Assembly (NCBI RefSeq): GCF_040581485.1 | Contig: NC_090128.1 | Location: 38,160,931 to 38,224,930, forward strand | DNA length: 64,000 bases | Direction: 5' to 3' | From: Linepithema humile | Taxonomy: Eukaryota; Arthropoda; Insecta; Hymenoptera; Formicidae | Shown: positions 9,843 through 20,388 of the stretch, piece by piece | Layout of the letters: each line of letters starts with the position of its first letter | Numbering within the stretch: the stretch's first letter is position 1 | The notes under the pieces: model-generated | Seen by the model: only the letters and a program-made list of their open reading frames with translations | Database searches by the model: none | What the model was told of the DNA's origin: nothing | Translations under genes and position numbers: made by a program

Positions 9843-10268
9843 GGGTGTTTACGATAATTCAAGTTCGAGTTAGTTTCACTAGGACCGAAAAATGAGATAG
9901 ACATAACCATCTAGAATCTTTATGATTTATGACAACTCAACGCTGTCTTGTATTGCTTGAGTTAAATTAATTGAATTTGTTGAGTTTATAGAGCAAATTT
10001 TATTGTAATAAAAAAATGTTAACTGCAAATCAGTCTATGAAAGAAACAAATAATGTTGGTATGTATGTTGGTATACCTCTTTAATAAATATAATTATATA
10101 TATATGTATATAATTATATTTATTAAACTCAACAAATTCAATGAATTTAACTCAAGCAATACAAGACAGCGTTGAGTTGTCATGAATCATAAAGGTTCTA
10201 GATGATTATGTATATCTCATTGTCGGTCCTAGTGAAACTAACTCGAACTTGAATTATTGTAAACACCC
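9843..10268. mobile_element. Foldback MITE with 3-bp AGT target duplication
   Basis: The left arm begins GGGTGTTTACGATAATTCAAG and runs about 150 bp. The right arm is its complement, ending CTTGAATTATTGTAAACACCC. AGT lies immediately outside both ends (9840-9842 and 10269-10271). The loop contains a second palindrome of AT-rich sequence (10081-10127). There is no ORF. A 3-bp duplication fits PIF/Harbinger-type transposition; the family is not otherwise identified. Confidence 0.75.
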
Positions 10269-10271
10269 AGT

Positions 10272-10422
10272 GGCTTAGTTTACACCGATTGTTTAGTACG
10301 CGTACCAAGTACTAAATCTGCTTCTTTGATTGGCGCAGATTTTACACTAAACGATTAATACCTATCGGAGAAGCAGATTTAGTACTTGGGACGTGTACTA
10401 AACAATCAATGTAAACTAAGCC
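10272..10422. mobile_element. 151-bp palindromic MITE with AGT target duplication
   Basis: GGCTTAGTTTACACCGATTG at the left pairs with CAATCAATGTAAACTAAGCC at the right, and the inverted repeat extends over about 55 bp per arm. AGT flanks both sides (10269-10271 and 10423-10425). The left AGT is also the right target duplication of the neighbouring foldback element. Confidence 0.8.
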
Positions 10423-10425
10423 AGT

Positions 10426-11160
10426 GAAATGGCTTTATCTCTATTGAATTCATAATCACGCTTCTTTTTGCGTAATTGGATGTTAAGAAAAGAAATTTAA
10501 AAATCTCCCCAAAAATGGGTTTTTTATACCAGTCAAATATAATGCACCCATCTCATATTAAATAATTTAGTCTTAAATAATCTATATTTACTAATAAATA
10601 ACATTAAATAAATAAATAATAATACAACCAATAAATTTCAATTAGACTTATGTTACTTATATTACAAAATTAGAAAATGGGATTATTAAATGTACAGCGG
10701 AGATGATACTACATTCAATTACGTCAACTTGCTTATAACAATTGCGCTTCAGCGCTTCATTACCCAGTCTTCAAACGATATTCGATATCAAGAGACACGG
10801 TAGTGTCTCAAGCCAAGTTCACGCGCAGCGCAAGACCGAACGTGTATCTTTACGCGAGCCCGAAGAGCCCAGAGAGCCGAGATTATCGGAACTCGATAAT
10901 GCCTGGGCCGATCGAGTTGATAATAGTCTCAATCGATAGCGCATACCCAAAATATATTATAAAAGTATGCTTGTTTTTGCTCTACGTGCTCTATAAATAA
11001 ATATATAAAAATCCAAAGTCGAAATGTCAAAAATATTATCTTAATTTCTAGGATGTACAGTTATCATTTTTCACACTAGATGGCTATAGTGATGTTAGTA
11101 GCTAGGTTTGTGTTGGTGGCGCTATAGGAAATAGCCGCGCATACCAAATAACCTTACAGA
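10426..11160. other. Gap without a supportable gene
   Basis: This stretch holds AT-rich DNA and one GC-richer patch (10790-10940) with overlapping short frames of unlike composition that resemble no family I know. A possible poly(A) context (ATAAATAAATATATAAAA) lies near 10995. I do not call a gene. Confidence 0.3.
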
Positions 11161-11179
11161 AGATGTGTCAAAATAATAA

Positions 11180-12435
11180 TATTGAATTCGGCCACTCGCA
11201 CTACATTGCACTGGTGCACCATATATGTAATACTCCTATATTGCTAGTCTCGTATCTTCACAATGAGAGAGATGAGCCCTATAAAAGAGAGATGCACGAA
11301 TTCCAAATATGGGCATGGACGGTCAAGCCTCATTATGCGCAGGCGCGTCTATTGAGTGAGTGTGAGCGAGAGACAAAGCATTAGAAAATAAAACGGAAAG
11401 AACGCGAAACAGAGAAAACATTACCCGGTCGCGCCCGAATGTATATTTGCAACGTACCTCTGACGGATAAATGTTAATTAACGAATAATAATATTTGAAG
11501 AGAAAGATTGAAATTATAGATGCAGGGTTTTTTATTTTAATTGACGTTCTAAAATATCTCGAGAATAAGATATGGAATTGGAAAATGTAATCTTTTTATG
11601 TAGAAGCGTTTTTGATAGTTCAAGCAAGTCATTATTACTGTTTTAAATGGAACGATCCTAAGATTTAATTTACATCGATTCCTCAGAATATTCAGCGTAA
11701 AAAGTTGTACGAGTAAAATAGACAAAAATGGAATACAAAATATTTTATGCTTTAATCTGACGTATTTCAACATAAAATATCTCGTAAATATTTCTTCAAA
11801 TCTTCATGAAATAAATCATCTCATCAGTAATCTTTTTCAGAAAAGAGAAATGATGGTACATAAGTAAATACATAAAAGACGTACATATTAGATTGGATCA
11901 AATTTAATGTGAAATTATAAGAAATACATTTTACTTGGGTTTTTTGAATTTGTGAAATGTAGGATAAAATAAAGATTGTGCTTATGTCCACAATTTCTTT
12001 TAATCGGTTACGTATATATAATGTTATATTTTTATGAATATCTTTACACAATTAGTCGTGATTAAATAATATTAACTTTGTGTATTTATTTCGAAGATAA
12101 ACTTCCATTCTTTGCTGCCTTTTTCTGACACAAAAAACAAATTCGCACCATCGCACAGATCACGAATATAAATTATGTGAAAATATCGCCTAACGCTGTT
12201 TTAGAAAATGTAACCGCATGCGCACAAAGCAGCTGGACCGTGCGCGAGAGAGAAGCTATTATACGTCTGCACCGTAATGTTTGGGCTAAGGATCGACACT
12301 CTTCTAGCGATATAGGAGTATTACATATATGTGGTGCACACTCAACATTGCTTAATGTTCACCAGTTTTTTATTCGTGTTCATCAGAGTAGTGTAGTGCA
12401 GTGTAGTGCGAGTGATCAAATTCAATATAAATGTA
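11180..12435. mobile_element. Unclassified DNA element with diverged ~70-bp TIRs
   Basis: The left block (about 11180-11250) includes ATTGAATTC, CACTCGCACTACATTGCACT and ATATATGTAATACTCCTATA. The right block (about 12300-12435) carries the complement of the same strings in the same order, with a 40-bp addition in the middle. The interior has no ORF worth calling. I could not fix the exact ends or a target duplication. Confidence 0.5.
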
Positions 12436-12492
12436 TTAAGTAAAATAAGTGTATATGTATATAGGTTATAAATATTGTGTTTTAATTTTACC

Positions 12493-12731
12493 CATTGAAA
12501 TATATACCATACTGGAACGAGCACGCCTTTGTTCTCGACCGGTCAGATGGAGATAGCTGTTCGGATTTGGATCTCTCTATCTAACCAACAGTCTCGGTCA
12601 CGTGTTCACGGCTACTATTAGTCGAGAGTAGACGAGATAGAAAGAGAAATCCGGTACCGAGTCACTGCCTTGTCTGACCGTTTTGTCGAATGGAGGGGGT
12701 AGCGCCTTCCAGTATAGTATATATTTCAATG
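12493..12731. mobile_element. hAT-like MITE, 239 bp, 8-bp target duplication
   Basis: The ends CATTGAAATATATACCATAC and (complement) CATTGAAATATATACTATAC form TIRs of about 25 bp with one mismatch. ATTTTACC is repeated on both sides (12485-12492 and 12732-12739). An 8-bp duplication fits hAT. The inside is moderately GC-rich and noncoding. Confidence 0.7.
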
Positions 12732-12782
12732 ATTTTACCCAAGATCTATAGAGAGAAGGTTACCTAACGCGCAAAGAAAGAC

Positions 12783-12870
12783 GAGCGGCAAGAGGGGCAA
12801 ATGCTGAGCGGGGCGAGCGGCAAGAGGGGCAAATGCTGAGCGGGGCGAGCGGCAAGAGGGGCAATGATGA
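12783..12870 (+). repeat. 32-bp subterminal tandem repeat of the Mutator-like element
   Basis: The unit GAGCGGCAAGAGGGGCAAAT... recurs every 32 bp, about 2.6 copies here. The matching place in copy B (about 23495-23555) has about 1.6 copies, so the unit number changed between the two elements. Confidence 0.8.
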
Positions 12871-13803
12871 TCTCATCGACAAACAGTAGCTGTCTCTCTC
12901 GCACGTTTTAGTGTTTTCTCTCTCGCTCCTTTAATATAGAAATGCTTTGAGTTTTTATCGAAAAAATACTTTTATTTTGTAAAATATTGATAGTACTGAA
13001 AATTGCGAAATAATAATTGAAAAGTAAATTAGAAAGGCGCTATAAATTACATATATTGCAAATTATAGCGCTAGATATTTAACGTTTATAATGTTAAATA
13101 TCGCTGCAACAGATGCATTTGTAATACAAATTGCTTTGTACTCGTATTTAGACTGTAATATCAATGAAAATAAAATATAATTTGGGGATATACACAAAAA
13201 ACATCATTTGTAAAGTAGTAAAATAAAAGAAAAAATAGTACATTGTAAACTTTAATTACTAAGAAACGATAGTCACTGCACGTAGCAAAACTAATATGTG
13301 TCAGGATGGGATCAACGGAGCGGTAGGCGGAATAAAATAAATGTCCAGAGGCCCTTGTGTGTTGTTGACGCACTTTATTGCGCACCATGTGCCTCGTCTG
13401 AGTTCCGGTCTAGAACTGCCTGACTAACTTTTCTCGCATACAGCTCTGTTCGATTCTTTACTTTCGAGATTAGGGGTCGATATATATATATCGACCTAAC
13501 TAAGTATCGAGATGTAGGTCGCCATTTATAAAATACGTTCTGGGGGTCGATTGTGTATCTTTGTCGACTTTCCTCGCCTCTCGTATTTTCATCTCACATG
13601 AAAAAATACGCGCGATTGGCTATAAGCGTAGTGAAAATGCGATATCCTTAGGCTCACGAGAGTGAAAATCACAGATGTGAGATGTGAGTGCGAGCAATGG
13701 TCGAATGTTTGTATATCATATTGTATTATCATATATAACCAAGTACAATCGGCTGTGTTCCAATATTATTTTTATCATTATAATTCATTATAATTTGAAA
13801 ATA

Positions 13804-13881
13804 ATGAACGTTACTGAGAAACAAAAAGACTTAATGATCCGTTTCATGCAACAACACCCCGATTTTGGAAGGATAATGTAG
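13804..13881 (+). pseudogene. Start of a Myb/SANT-like protein of the Harbinger element
   Basis: The short frame begins MNVTEKQKDLMIRFMQQHPD, which fits the first helix of zeste-type Myb/SANT DNA-binding domains (the pattern is ...EQ...L..FM..HP...). It stops after 25 residues. In intact elements this partner protein binds the TIRs and brings in the transposase. Confidence 0.45.
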
Positions 13882-13985
13882 ATACAAATAAGATATAAAA
13901 TATAAATATGTCATATGAATTTATATCCATTGTGCGTTACGTTTGATATCTATATATACCAATTTTTTTTATTTCTCTAAAATAT

Positions 13986-14219
13986 TTAATATTTATTTTG
14001 TTCATAATATTTTTTTATATTGTCTAATTCTAAATCAAAAATAAAATATAATTTATTTGTATCTATATACCTGTACAATTTGAGAAATGTATTATCCGAG
14101 ATATCAAATGGATCCTGTGTATCCCTCAATCTTCTCCTTATTATATTTAAATTTCTTTGCTGCCTTTTATTCCTATCTCTCTCATTTTCTTCTATCATCA
14201 GCAACATAACCAAATCCAT
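13986..14219 (-). pseudogene. N-terminal fragment of a Harbinger transposase
   Basis: The frame includes NIIRRRLRDTQDPFDISDNT followed by FLKLYRY, the usual start of Harbinger transposases (RR.LRD..DPF.L....F..L.R). The DDE catalytic part is missing and the frame ends in AT-rich sequence. The fragment points away from the Myb-like start on the other strand, as in full elements. Confidence 0.55.
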
Positions 14220-14736
14220 TTTTTATACGCTGGCTCCGTGAGACTGCACAATACGATGCAAATTCGACACAATTTGACTGAATTCGACATCTAAATACTT
14301 GTCGAATAATCTCACGTGAAATAATTCGCATTTTCACTATAGTGAAATTTACACAATCAAGTGAATGTTCACTTTTGTTATTTTCACTAGGTTTTGAAAT
14401 ACACAATCGACCCCCTGGACAACCTTAATCTAGTTTCTTATTCGTGATTGGCTTACAGCTCGGCCAATCCTGCGAGTACATTCGTCCCGGATGTTTTAAT
14501 ACATGAAACAAACAAAATATAATACGATGACAATGTTTTCGCACCGATAAAAATAAAAATAAAATATGTCGCAAACAAAAGCAAAAATTATAAAAAATGT
14601 TCATAAATCAGTCTCTTCGGGCTTTTCTGCCAATCACAGTTCTGTTACTGAGTATCACTTCACTGCTTAAATGCTACTTAACTTAAATACAATGTGTAAT
14701 CTTAAATATTAGACCTTAAAATATTAAGCCTTAATC

Positions 14737-15884
14737 TTAATTCAATTCAGATAACGGTTTAAACCATAGTTTCAATCGGTCAGGTGAAAGAATTGAATTA
14801 TAGGGTTTCTGAGTTATCGGAAACCCAGGAATATCTTCAATAACATAACGATTTTTGTTAAGGACTTTGGAAACCAAATAAGGACCTTTATATATAGGTT
14901 TTAGTTTACGATCTTCACCGGGCTTGGAAGCCGAGTCACGTATTACAACATAATCTCCTGGTTGATACAGAGGTGGTTTTTTATGTCTTTGATCGTAATA
15001 TTCCTTGTTATATTGCTTGATTTTATTGGTAGCTTCTACGGCTATTTCTCGACTTACGGTTCTATCTTCGTTCAAATTCAATTCTGTTTTGGCTAAGGTA
15101 CAGAGAAATGAAGTTAAATCTGAATCTGGTCGATTACGTAACTCATAGCCCAATAATAATTTTGATGGGGAGGCTTTAATGGATTTATGATACGTATTGT
15201 TCATTACGTATTGGATGTCATTTAGACAATCAGACCAAGTAGCTTGATTTTCCACTACCTTTCTAAGAGAGGATTTTAAAAATCTATTAATTCTTTCCAC
15301 CAATCCGTTCGCCCATGGTGCAGCTACGGCTACCAGATGATGCTTAATCATTCTATTTTCAAGAAATTCGGCAAATTCACCAGAAGTAAACGCAGTTCCT
15401 CGATCCGAAATTAAAACTTTCGGGTTACCGAAGGTAGAAAAGATAGGATTTAAATGTTTGATTACTTCCTTTGAACTAGTCGTTTTGCAAGGACAAAGCC
15501 AAGTGAATCTAGTGAAAGCATCAACCAATACTAATATATGTTTATATCCATTTAGAGTTATAGTCAAAGGACCAAAATGATCTAAGTGTACTACGTCAAA
15601 TGGGACATCTGGTGTTTCTGTAGTTTGCAGATTTCCTCGTTCACAATTTGAAGAAGCGTTGGCGAATACACACACCATACAATTATTTATATGTTCTCTC
15701 AGTTTACTACGCATAGACGGAAACCAGTAATTAACTCTCAGACTCTCAAATGATTTATCAAATCCGCAATGCGCTAAATTATCATGATATAAGTATAACA
15801 AATGTTTAACCATAGTGTCAGGTACGAAAAATCGTGGCTTATCAAGACACTTACGATATACTAGTCCTTCTATAAGAGTAAACT
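14737..15884 (-). CDS. Integrase end of the gypsy Pol polyprotein
   Basis: The frame is open from the solo-LTR border at 15884 to a TAA at 14737; the first ATG is at 15813. It contains the HHCC zinc domain (ending CMVC), then the catalytic triad: Asp in HLDHFG, Asp in ISDRGTAF and Glu in NGLVERIN, with 35 residues between the last two (D,D35E). The C-terminal part has the GPY-type module KPIYKGPYLVSKV. The enzyme would insert the cDNA into the genome. It is cut from the RNase H part by the solo LTR; when that is left out the frame is continuous, so the break is secondary. Confidence 0.88.
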
Positions 15885-15995
15885 TGTGACGACGCCTTAA
15901 GGCGTCATCCCTACGAACCGCCAGTTCGGAGACCGAGCCCGGTCCGAACGGCGGCTAGGTGGGAGCCCGTCACGGGTGGGGATCACCGTGACGGG

Positions 15996-16022
15996 TATAA
16001 AAGGCCGGTCTCGGCCGAGACC
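15996..16022 (+). promoter_or_regulatory. TATA box and hairpin of the solo LTR
   Basis: TATAAAA (15996-16002) is followed by the perfect palindrome GGTCTCGGCCGAGACC (16007-16022). Just upstream, CCCGTCACGG and CCGTGACGGG form another stem (15966-15995). The TATA box sets the LTR on the plus strand, opposite to the host gypsy element. Confidence 0.55.
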
Positions 16023-16070
16023 GGGACAGTCCCGTCCGGCTTCGAGCGTGACATCTCGAAGCCAATCCTA

Positions 16071-16365
16071 TACGAGCCAGGGCGCTCCCTGACTCTACCG
16101 GGTGCTCCCGGTTCCCGACCGATCTCCGTATACGAGCCAGGGCGCTCCCTGACTCTACCGGGTGCTCCCGGTTCCCGACCGATCTCCGTATACGAGCCAG
16201 GGCGCTCCCTGACTCTACCGGGTGCTCCCGGTTCCCGACCGATCTCCGTATACGAGCCAGGGCGCTCCCTGACTCTACCGGGTGCTCCCGGTTCCCGACC
16301 GATTTCCGTACCCGAGCCAGGGCGCTCCCTGACTCAGCCGGGTGCTCCCGGCCTCCGACCGCGTG
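16071..16365 (+). repeat. Five tandem 60-bp repeats in the solo LTR
   Basis: Units starting TACGAGCCAGGGCGCTCCCT begin at 16071, 16131, 16191 and 16251. A slightly changed unit starts at 16311 (CCCGAGCCAG). The first four are almost identical, which points to recent unequal exchange or slippage. Confidence 0.92.
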
Positions 16366-16795
16366 CGCTTACCGCTATACCCGGCTTACCGCTATTCTGT
16401 ACGGTACCTTGCGTTTACCGCTTTTCTTTGTATTCGTTGCTTTGCATCTTGCGCCTACCGCTATTCCTTACTTTCGTTACGGTATCTTGCGGTTACCACT
16501 ATTCCTTGTATTCATTACTTTGCATCTTACGCTTACCGCTATTCTGTACGGTACCTTGCGTTTACCGCTATTCTTTGTAATCGTTGCTTTGCATCTTGCG
16601 CCTACCGCTATTCCTTACTTTCGTTACGGTATCTTGCGGTTACCACTATTCTTTGTATTCGTTACTTTGTATCTTACGCTTACCGCTATTTTTGTTACGG
16701 TATCTTGCGTTTACCGCTATTCTTTGTATTCGTTACCTTGCGCTTACCCCTATTCTGGGTACCTTGCGTTTACCGCTATTCTTTCGCCTAGCTTG
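16366..16795 (+). repeat. Degenerate minisatellite with a ~150-bp higher-order unit in the solo LTR
   Basis: Short blocks around CTTACCGCTATTCTTTG and ACGGTACCTTGCGTTTACCG alternate throughout. A longer unit of about 150 bp is repeated twice (from about 16390 and about 16540). All three frames stay open because the repeat has few stops, so the long frames here are not genes. Confidence 0.8.
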
Positions 16796-16980
16796 GCCGA
16801 ACCAAGTCCGACGGCAGAACACCCTGTATATATTGTACATAAGAAAGCTAAAATATATATCATAGTTTACGACTAACCGCGCCTACTTATTTGGAGTCTC
16901 ACCCGTTCCGCATTCCGAATCCTGGCACCGGCGAGCTTAACCGTGCTAACCGCTCCCATACGGGGAGCCGCACCGTTACA

Positions 16981-17558
16981 AACTTTTCGTGCTCAGCTTT
17001 CTCTAGTTGCTGGGCCAGTAATTGGATTTGAGGATCAGCAAGCTGTTTAACTTGCAACTCTTTTTCTATAGATACCGATTCAATTGTAGAAACAATACGG
17101 CTAAGAGCATCTACGTGAACCATTCTCCGGCCTTCGCGATGCAAAACTTTAAATCTATAATCCTGAAGTCGAAGCGTCCATCTCGCGATTCTTGGATTCA
17201 AATGAGCCTTGTTCAGAGCATAAACTAGCGAATAACAATCAGTAATCACTGTAAAGTTAAGGCCATAAAGGTAAATATGAAATCTCTCTATTGCTTTTAC
17301 TACCGCTAAAGTTTCCAATTCAAAAGAATGATATCTGCTCTCTGCAGAATTGGTAGTTTGACTGTAGTAGGCTATGGGAGCCCATTGACCCGATTTTTGC
17401 TTTTGCAATAAGATAGCAGCTACTGCGATAGAGCTAGCATCCGTATGCAGTTCTGTTTCTAACAGTGGGTTATATAGTCTTAATACAGGGTATGCTATTA
17501 GACAATCTTTTAAATGAGCAAAAGCTTGTTGACAATTATCATCAAAAATTATCAACAA
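16981..17558 (-). CDS. RNase H part of the gypsy Pol polyprotein
   Basis: RNase H degrades the RNA strand of the RNA/cDNA hybrid. The acidic residues are visible: Asp in HTDASS, Glu in YHSFELETLAVV, Asp in VITDCYSL and Asp in HVDALSR. The sequence then runs into the linker before integrase and meets the solo LTR at 16981; the last 27 residues of the longer reading frame are LTR-encoded. The N-terminal side is out of frame with the reverse transcriptase because of a small indel near 17555. Confidence 0.85.
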
Positions 17559-18689
17559 AATTGAGTAGATTTCTTCAGAAGATTATGTAGAGGTTTAGCG
17601 GTTGAGGCAAAATTAGGTATGAATTTCCTGAAATAACTTGCCAAACCTAAAAATCTCTGTAACTGTTGTACATTAGATGGGACGGGAAAATTCTGAACTG
17701 CTTTTACATGTCTATCACTCAGGGTAATATCCGTTGTCGAAATAACGTAACCTAAATATTCTATTTTTGTTTTCAGGAAGCAACATTTGTTATAATTTAA
17801 ATCGAATTCATAGCTTTTCAACAACAATAATGTTTGCTTTAAAACATCTAAGTTTTCCGCAATTGTGGAAGAGGGTATCAAAATGTCGTCTATATACACG
17901 ATAACTAGATCCTTTCTAATAAGAGGCTGTAAAATTTGAACAATTCTTTTTTGAAATTCGGCAGGAGCTTCACAAAACCCGAATGGTAATCTGGTATATT
18001 CAAATTGCCCATCTGGAGTAGCAAACGAAAAATATTTCATGAAATCTGGATGAATCTTTATTAAATGGAATCCATCCTTTAAATCCAGTAAGGTGAAAAT
18101 AGTTTTATTCCCTAACCTGGATAAACAATCTTCTATCAAGGGAAAGGGGTATTTTTGTTTAACTACACGTGCGTTTAGAGGTCTTAAATCAACACAAAGT
18201 CTTAACTGTCCATTTTTCTTTCGAACAGGTACCACTCTCGCACAATACGGCGATTGGCTATATTGTATGATTCCCCTATTTAGTAAATCGTCAGTTATCT
18301 GTCTAATTTGTAGACGTTCATTATACGCAAAACGTCTGGGCGCGAAAGCGTATACAGAATCGTCTTTAAGTGTTACTTTTACACTATAGTCGTCTTCAAC
18401 GATAGGAACTTTAGTTTCATTAACTGTTCTTAACAAATCAGTCAGTTTTTTATCAATTTTTTCATCAAAATCAGTTTTAATATTCGATAATTTAATATCC
18501 CAATCATTTGAGGGATTTTCTAAAACGTCTGTTGACGCAACCTCATTGAACAATTTAACTTTTTCAGCTAAATCTATATCAGCTGATTTACGTATTATTA
18601 TTGTTAAATCGTTATCGTTGTAGAAATCACGACCTAAAACTATGTCATTAGACCAAAAATAGTTATCTAAAATATGAAGTTTAACCTTA
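17552..18689 (-). CDS. Reverse transcriptase part of the gypsy Pol polyprotein
   Basis: The conserved RT blocks are in order: SPYCARVVPVRKKNGQLRLC, FTLLDLKDGFHLIKI with the first catalytic Asp, FGFCEAPAEFQ, VIVYIDDIL with the YIDD catalytic pair, LGYVIS, and FLGLASYFRKFI. Downstream the frame stops at 17552 (TGA), where the expected FDDNCQQAF continues in another frame, which marks a small indel. Upstream, the true Pol sequence starts at the MITE border (18689). The first 29 residues of the longer ORF, including its ATG at 18775, are encoded by the MITE and are not native. Confidence 0.9.
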
Positions 18690-18838
18690 TAGCGTTTTCG
18701 ATTATACAGGATTTGAACGACCCAAGATTGGTTAATGACGTCATTGCAACCTCTCCACCAATGAAAGACTTGCATTTATAGTAAAATAGTGATTGATCAA
18801 CCCTGGGTCGTTCAAATCCTGTATAATCGAAAACGCTA
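18690..18838. mobile_element. 149-bp PIF/Harbinger-like MITE, copy 1, in the gypsy protease-RT region
   Basis: TIRs of about 35 bp start TAGCGTTTTCGATTATACAG and are flanked by TTA (18687-18689 and 18839-18841). With one target copy the insert adds 152 bp, which is not a multiple of three. It therefore splits what was one gag-protease-polymerase frame into two. A second copy with about three differences is at 22265-22413. Confidence 0.88.
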
Positions 18839-18841
18839 TTA

Positions 18842-20388
18842 GTTTCGTGCGTCGGTAGAGCCGACAATTTCAATGTAACAGTCTTAGAACCAATAACTGA
18901 AATCTTTGTATCGTTTAAAGCTTTAAATTGGTTTACTACTGGTTTGTCAAAGTGAGCATTATTATCAATAAATTTTTTGTACGTTGACAACCGAACAAAA
19001 GAAGCCGGACTACCGGTATCGAGTAAAGCTAACAAATTGCACGTAATATTATTTAAAGAACAAATTTCAACAGTTGAGTTACTTTTCTCAAACCTTCGAG
19101 TCGAATTCTTATCGAGGCAGGCTACCGTTGGCAGATCCTCCTTAGATTCTTCGGCTGCTGCTACCGGGGCTGCTGACGCTGATGACGTGAGTGAAGACTG
19201 CTCTTTTCGCTTTAGTTTGTAGCAATCCGACTTGATGTGTCCTTTCACTTTGCAGTAATTGCAAACAAGATCCTTTGAACTCTTCGCAAGAAGAGAAGTA
19301 GTTTTCTTCGTTAAGTCAGTAGAATCCTTAGTTTTTTCCTTCCTTATTGGAGGAGGCGAGTTCCTTTTGGATGGAGCACCGCAAGAACTAACAAGATGAT
19401 CCATATCTTCCAGAAATTCTTCTATTGATTCAGATTTCCGCATTGCAGCAATTCCTCTGAGAGACATATTACCAATACCGTTTATTAATAATTGAATACG
19501 GTCACGAACTGGCAACTGAAGATGATGCATCATTTTTAACTTTTGATTAGCGTATTCTTGAAAGCTTTCCTTAGGGTAGATCCATTTACGAGCGTCCACT
19601 TTCTGCATCGCAACGTGGAAAGGAACCCTTCTTTTGAATCTTCTTACGATGGCTTCTTTAAACGTATTCCATGTTATTCCAGCAAGGTTAGTTTCCAAAT
19701 CGAACCAATCTCTAGCGTACTTCTGCAACTTGCTAGTACATGCTAACAAAGTGATATTATCCGAAATTCCATGCACACTGGCTGCTAATTCAACCCTACG
19801 TACCCAAAGTTCGACATCTTCGTCTTCCGTTCCACTATAGACGGGAATCTGGCTCGCCAACAACGATACCGCTTGAGCAGGAGGTACGTTTGACAGCGAT
19901 TGATTAGTTGAACTATTCGTTGTACTAAACGGACTTAATGGTATCACAGCAGGTTCAGGATTAATAAAAGAGGTAGATTGACTTCTATTAACATTACCTT
20001 GATTGTTATCCATCAATTGAGCAATCATAGCCCCTTGAGCTTTTATTTCCTCATGATATGTCTTCATTTGCTCTTGCTGACATCTTATTTGTTCCAATAA
20101 ACTAGAAAATGCTGATTGCCAAGCATTATCTGCGGATTGAGCGGAAGTATCTGCGGATTGAGCGGAAGTACTATTTGTTCCACTTTCACTAGATGCGGCT
20201 GCATCCCTTAAATCAATCGATTCTCGATTCTCACCACGTGTTTCCTTTGCGGCAAGATCCACTAAGGCGTCGATGCATTTATGATGAGCCTTAAGAGGGG
20301 TAAGACCGTATCTCTCCATTAATTTCATGAGGTCCACTAACGAGAGCTTCTCTAATCTCGCACGATCCAACTCCTTTTTGTGATCCAT
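18842..20388 (-). CDS. Gag-protease part of the gypsy polyprotein
   Basis: The ATG at 20388 opens a frame of about 516 native codons. Order of parts: an N-terminal region rich in Ser/Gln; a capsid region (about 180-330) with VELWVRRVELAASVHG, FKEAIVRRFKRR and SFQEYANQKLKMMHHL; a zinc knuckle CNYCKVKGHIKSDC (376-389); and a protease with active site LLDTGSPASF (about 455-464). The ORF runs on to 18667 only by reading through the MITE, so the last ~57 residues are foreign. Counting frames shows that Gag and reverse transcriptase were once a single frame. Confidence 0.9.

Larger units (their letters stand above)
13543..14414. mobile_element. PIF/Harbinger-like transposon inside the LTR
   Basis: The TIRs GGGGTCGATTGTGTAT and ATACACAATCGACCCC are flanked by CTG on both sides (13540-13542 and 14415-14417). 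The other LTR shows the empty site TTCTGGACAACC. The 3-bp duplication and the two partial genes inside (a Myb/SANT-like start on the plus strand and a transposase start on the minus strand) are the layout of PIF/Harbinger elements, which carry these two genes. This copy is internally deleted. Confidence 0.8.
13244..14457 (-). mobile_element. 3' LTR of the gypsy element, carrying an inserted DNA transposon
   Basis: The LTR parts are 13244-13542 and 14418-14457, 339 bp together, with TGTAAAC and GGCTTACA ends. Both parts match the 5' LTR base for base as far as I can read. Confidence 0.9.
15885..16980 (+). mobile_element. Solo LTR (1,096 bp) inserted in the gypsy integrase region
   Basis: The ends are TGTGACG and CGTTACA, with the 4-bp duplication AACT on both sides (15881-15884 and 16981-16984). 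It has a TATA box, short perfect palindromes and two tandem-repeat arrays, but no internal coding region. It is most simply an LTR left by recombination between the two LTRs of an unrelated element. The composition is much more GC-rich than the surrounding gypsy element. Confidence 0.8.

Noticed and set aside
16071..16365. Possible CRISPR-like array of regular 60-bp repeats
   Set aside because: The units are contiguous with no unique spacers, lie in a TG...CA solo LTR, and the genome is eukaryotic.
16342..16876. Three overlapping ORFs of up to 155 codons
   Set aside because: All are open because the minisatellite lacks stops. The proteins are repeats of the same short motif in different frames.
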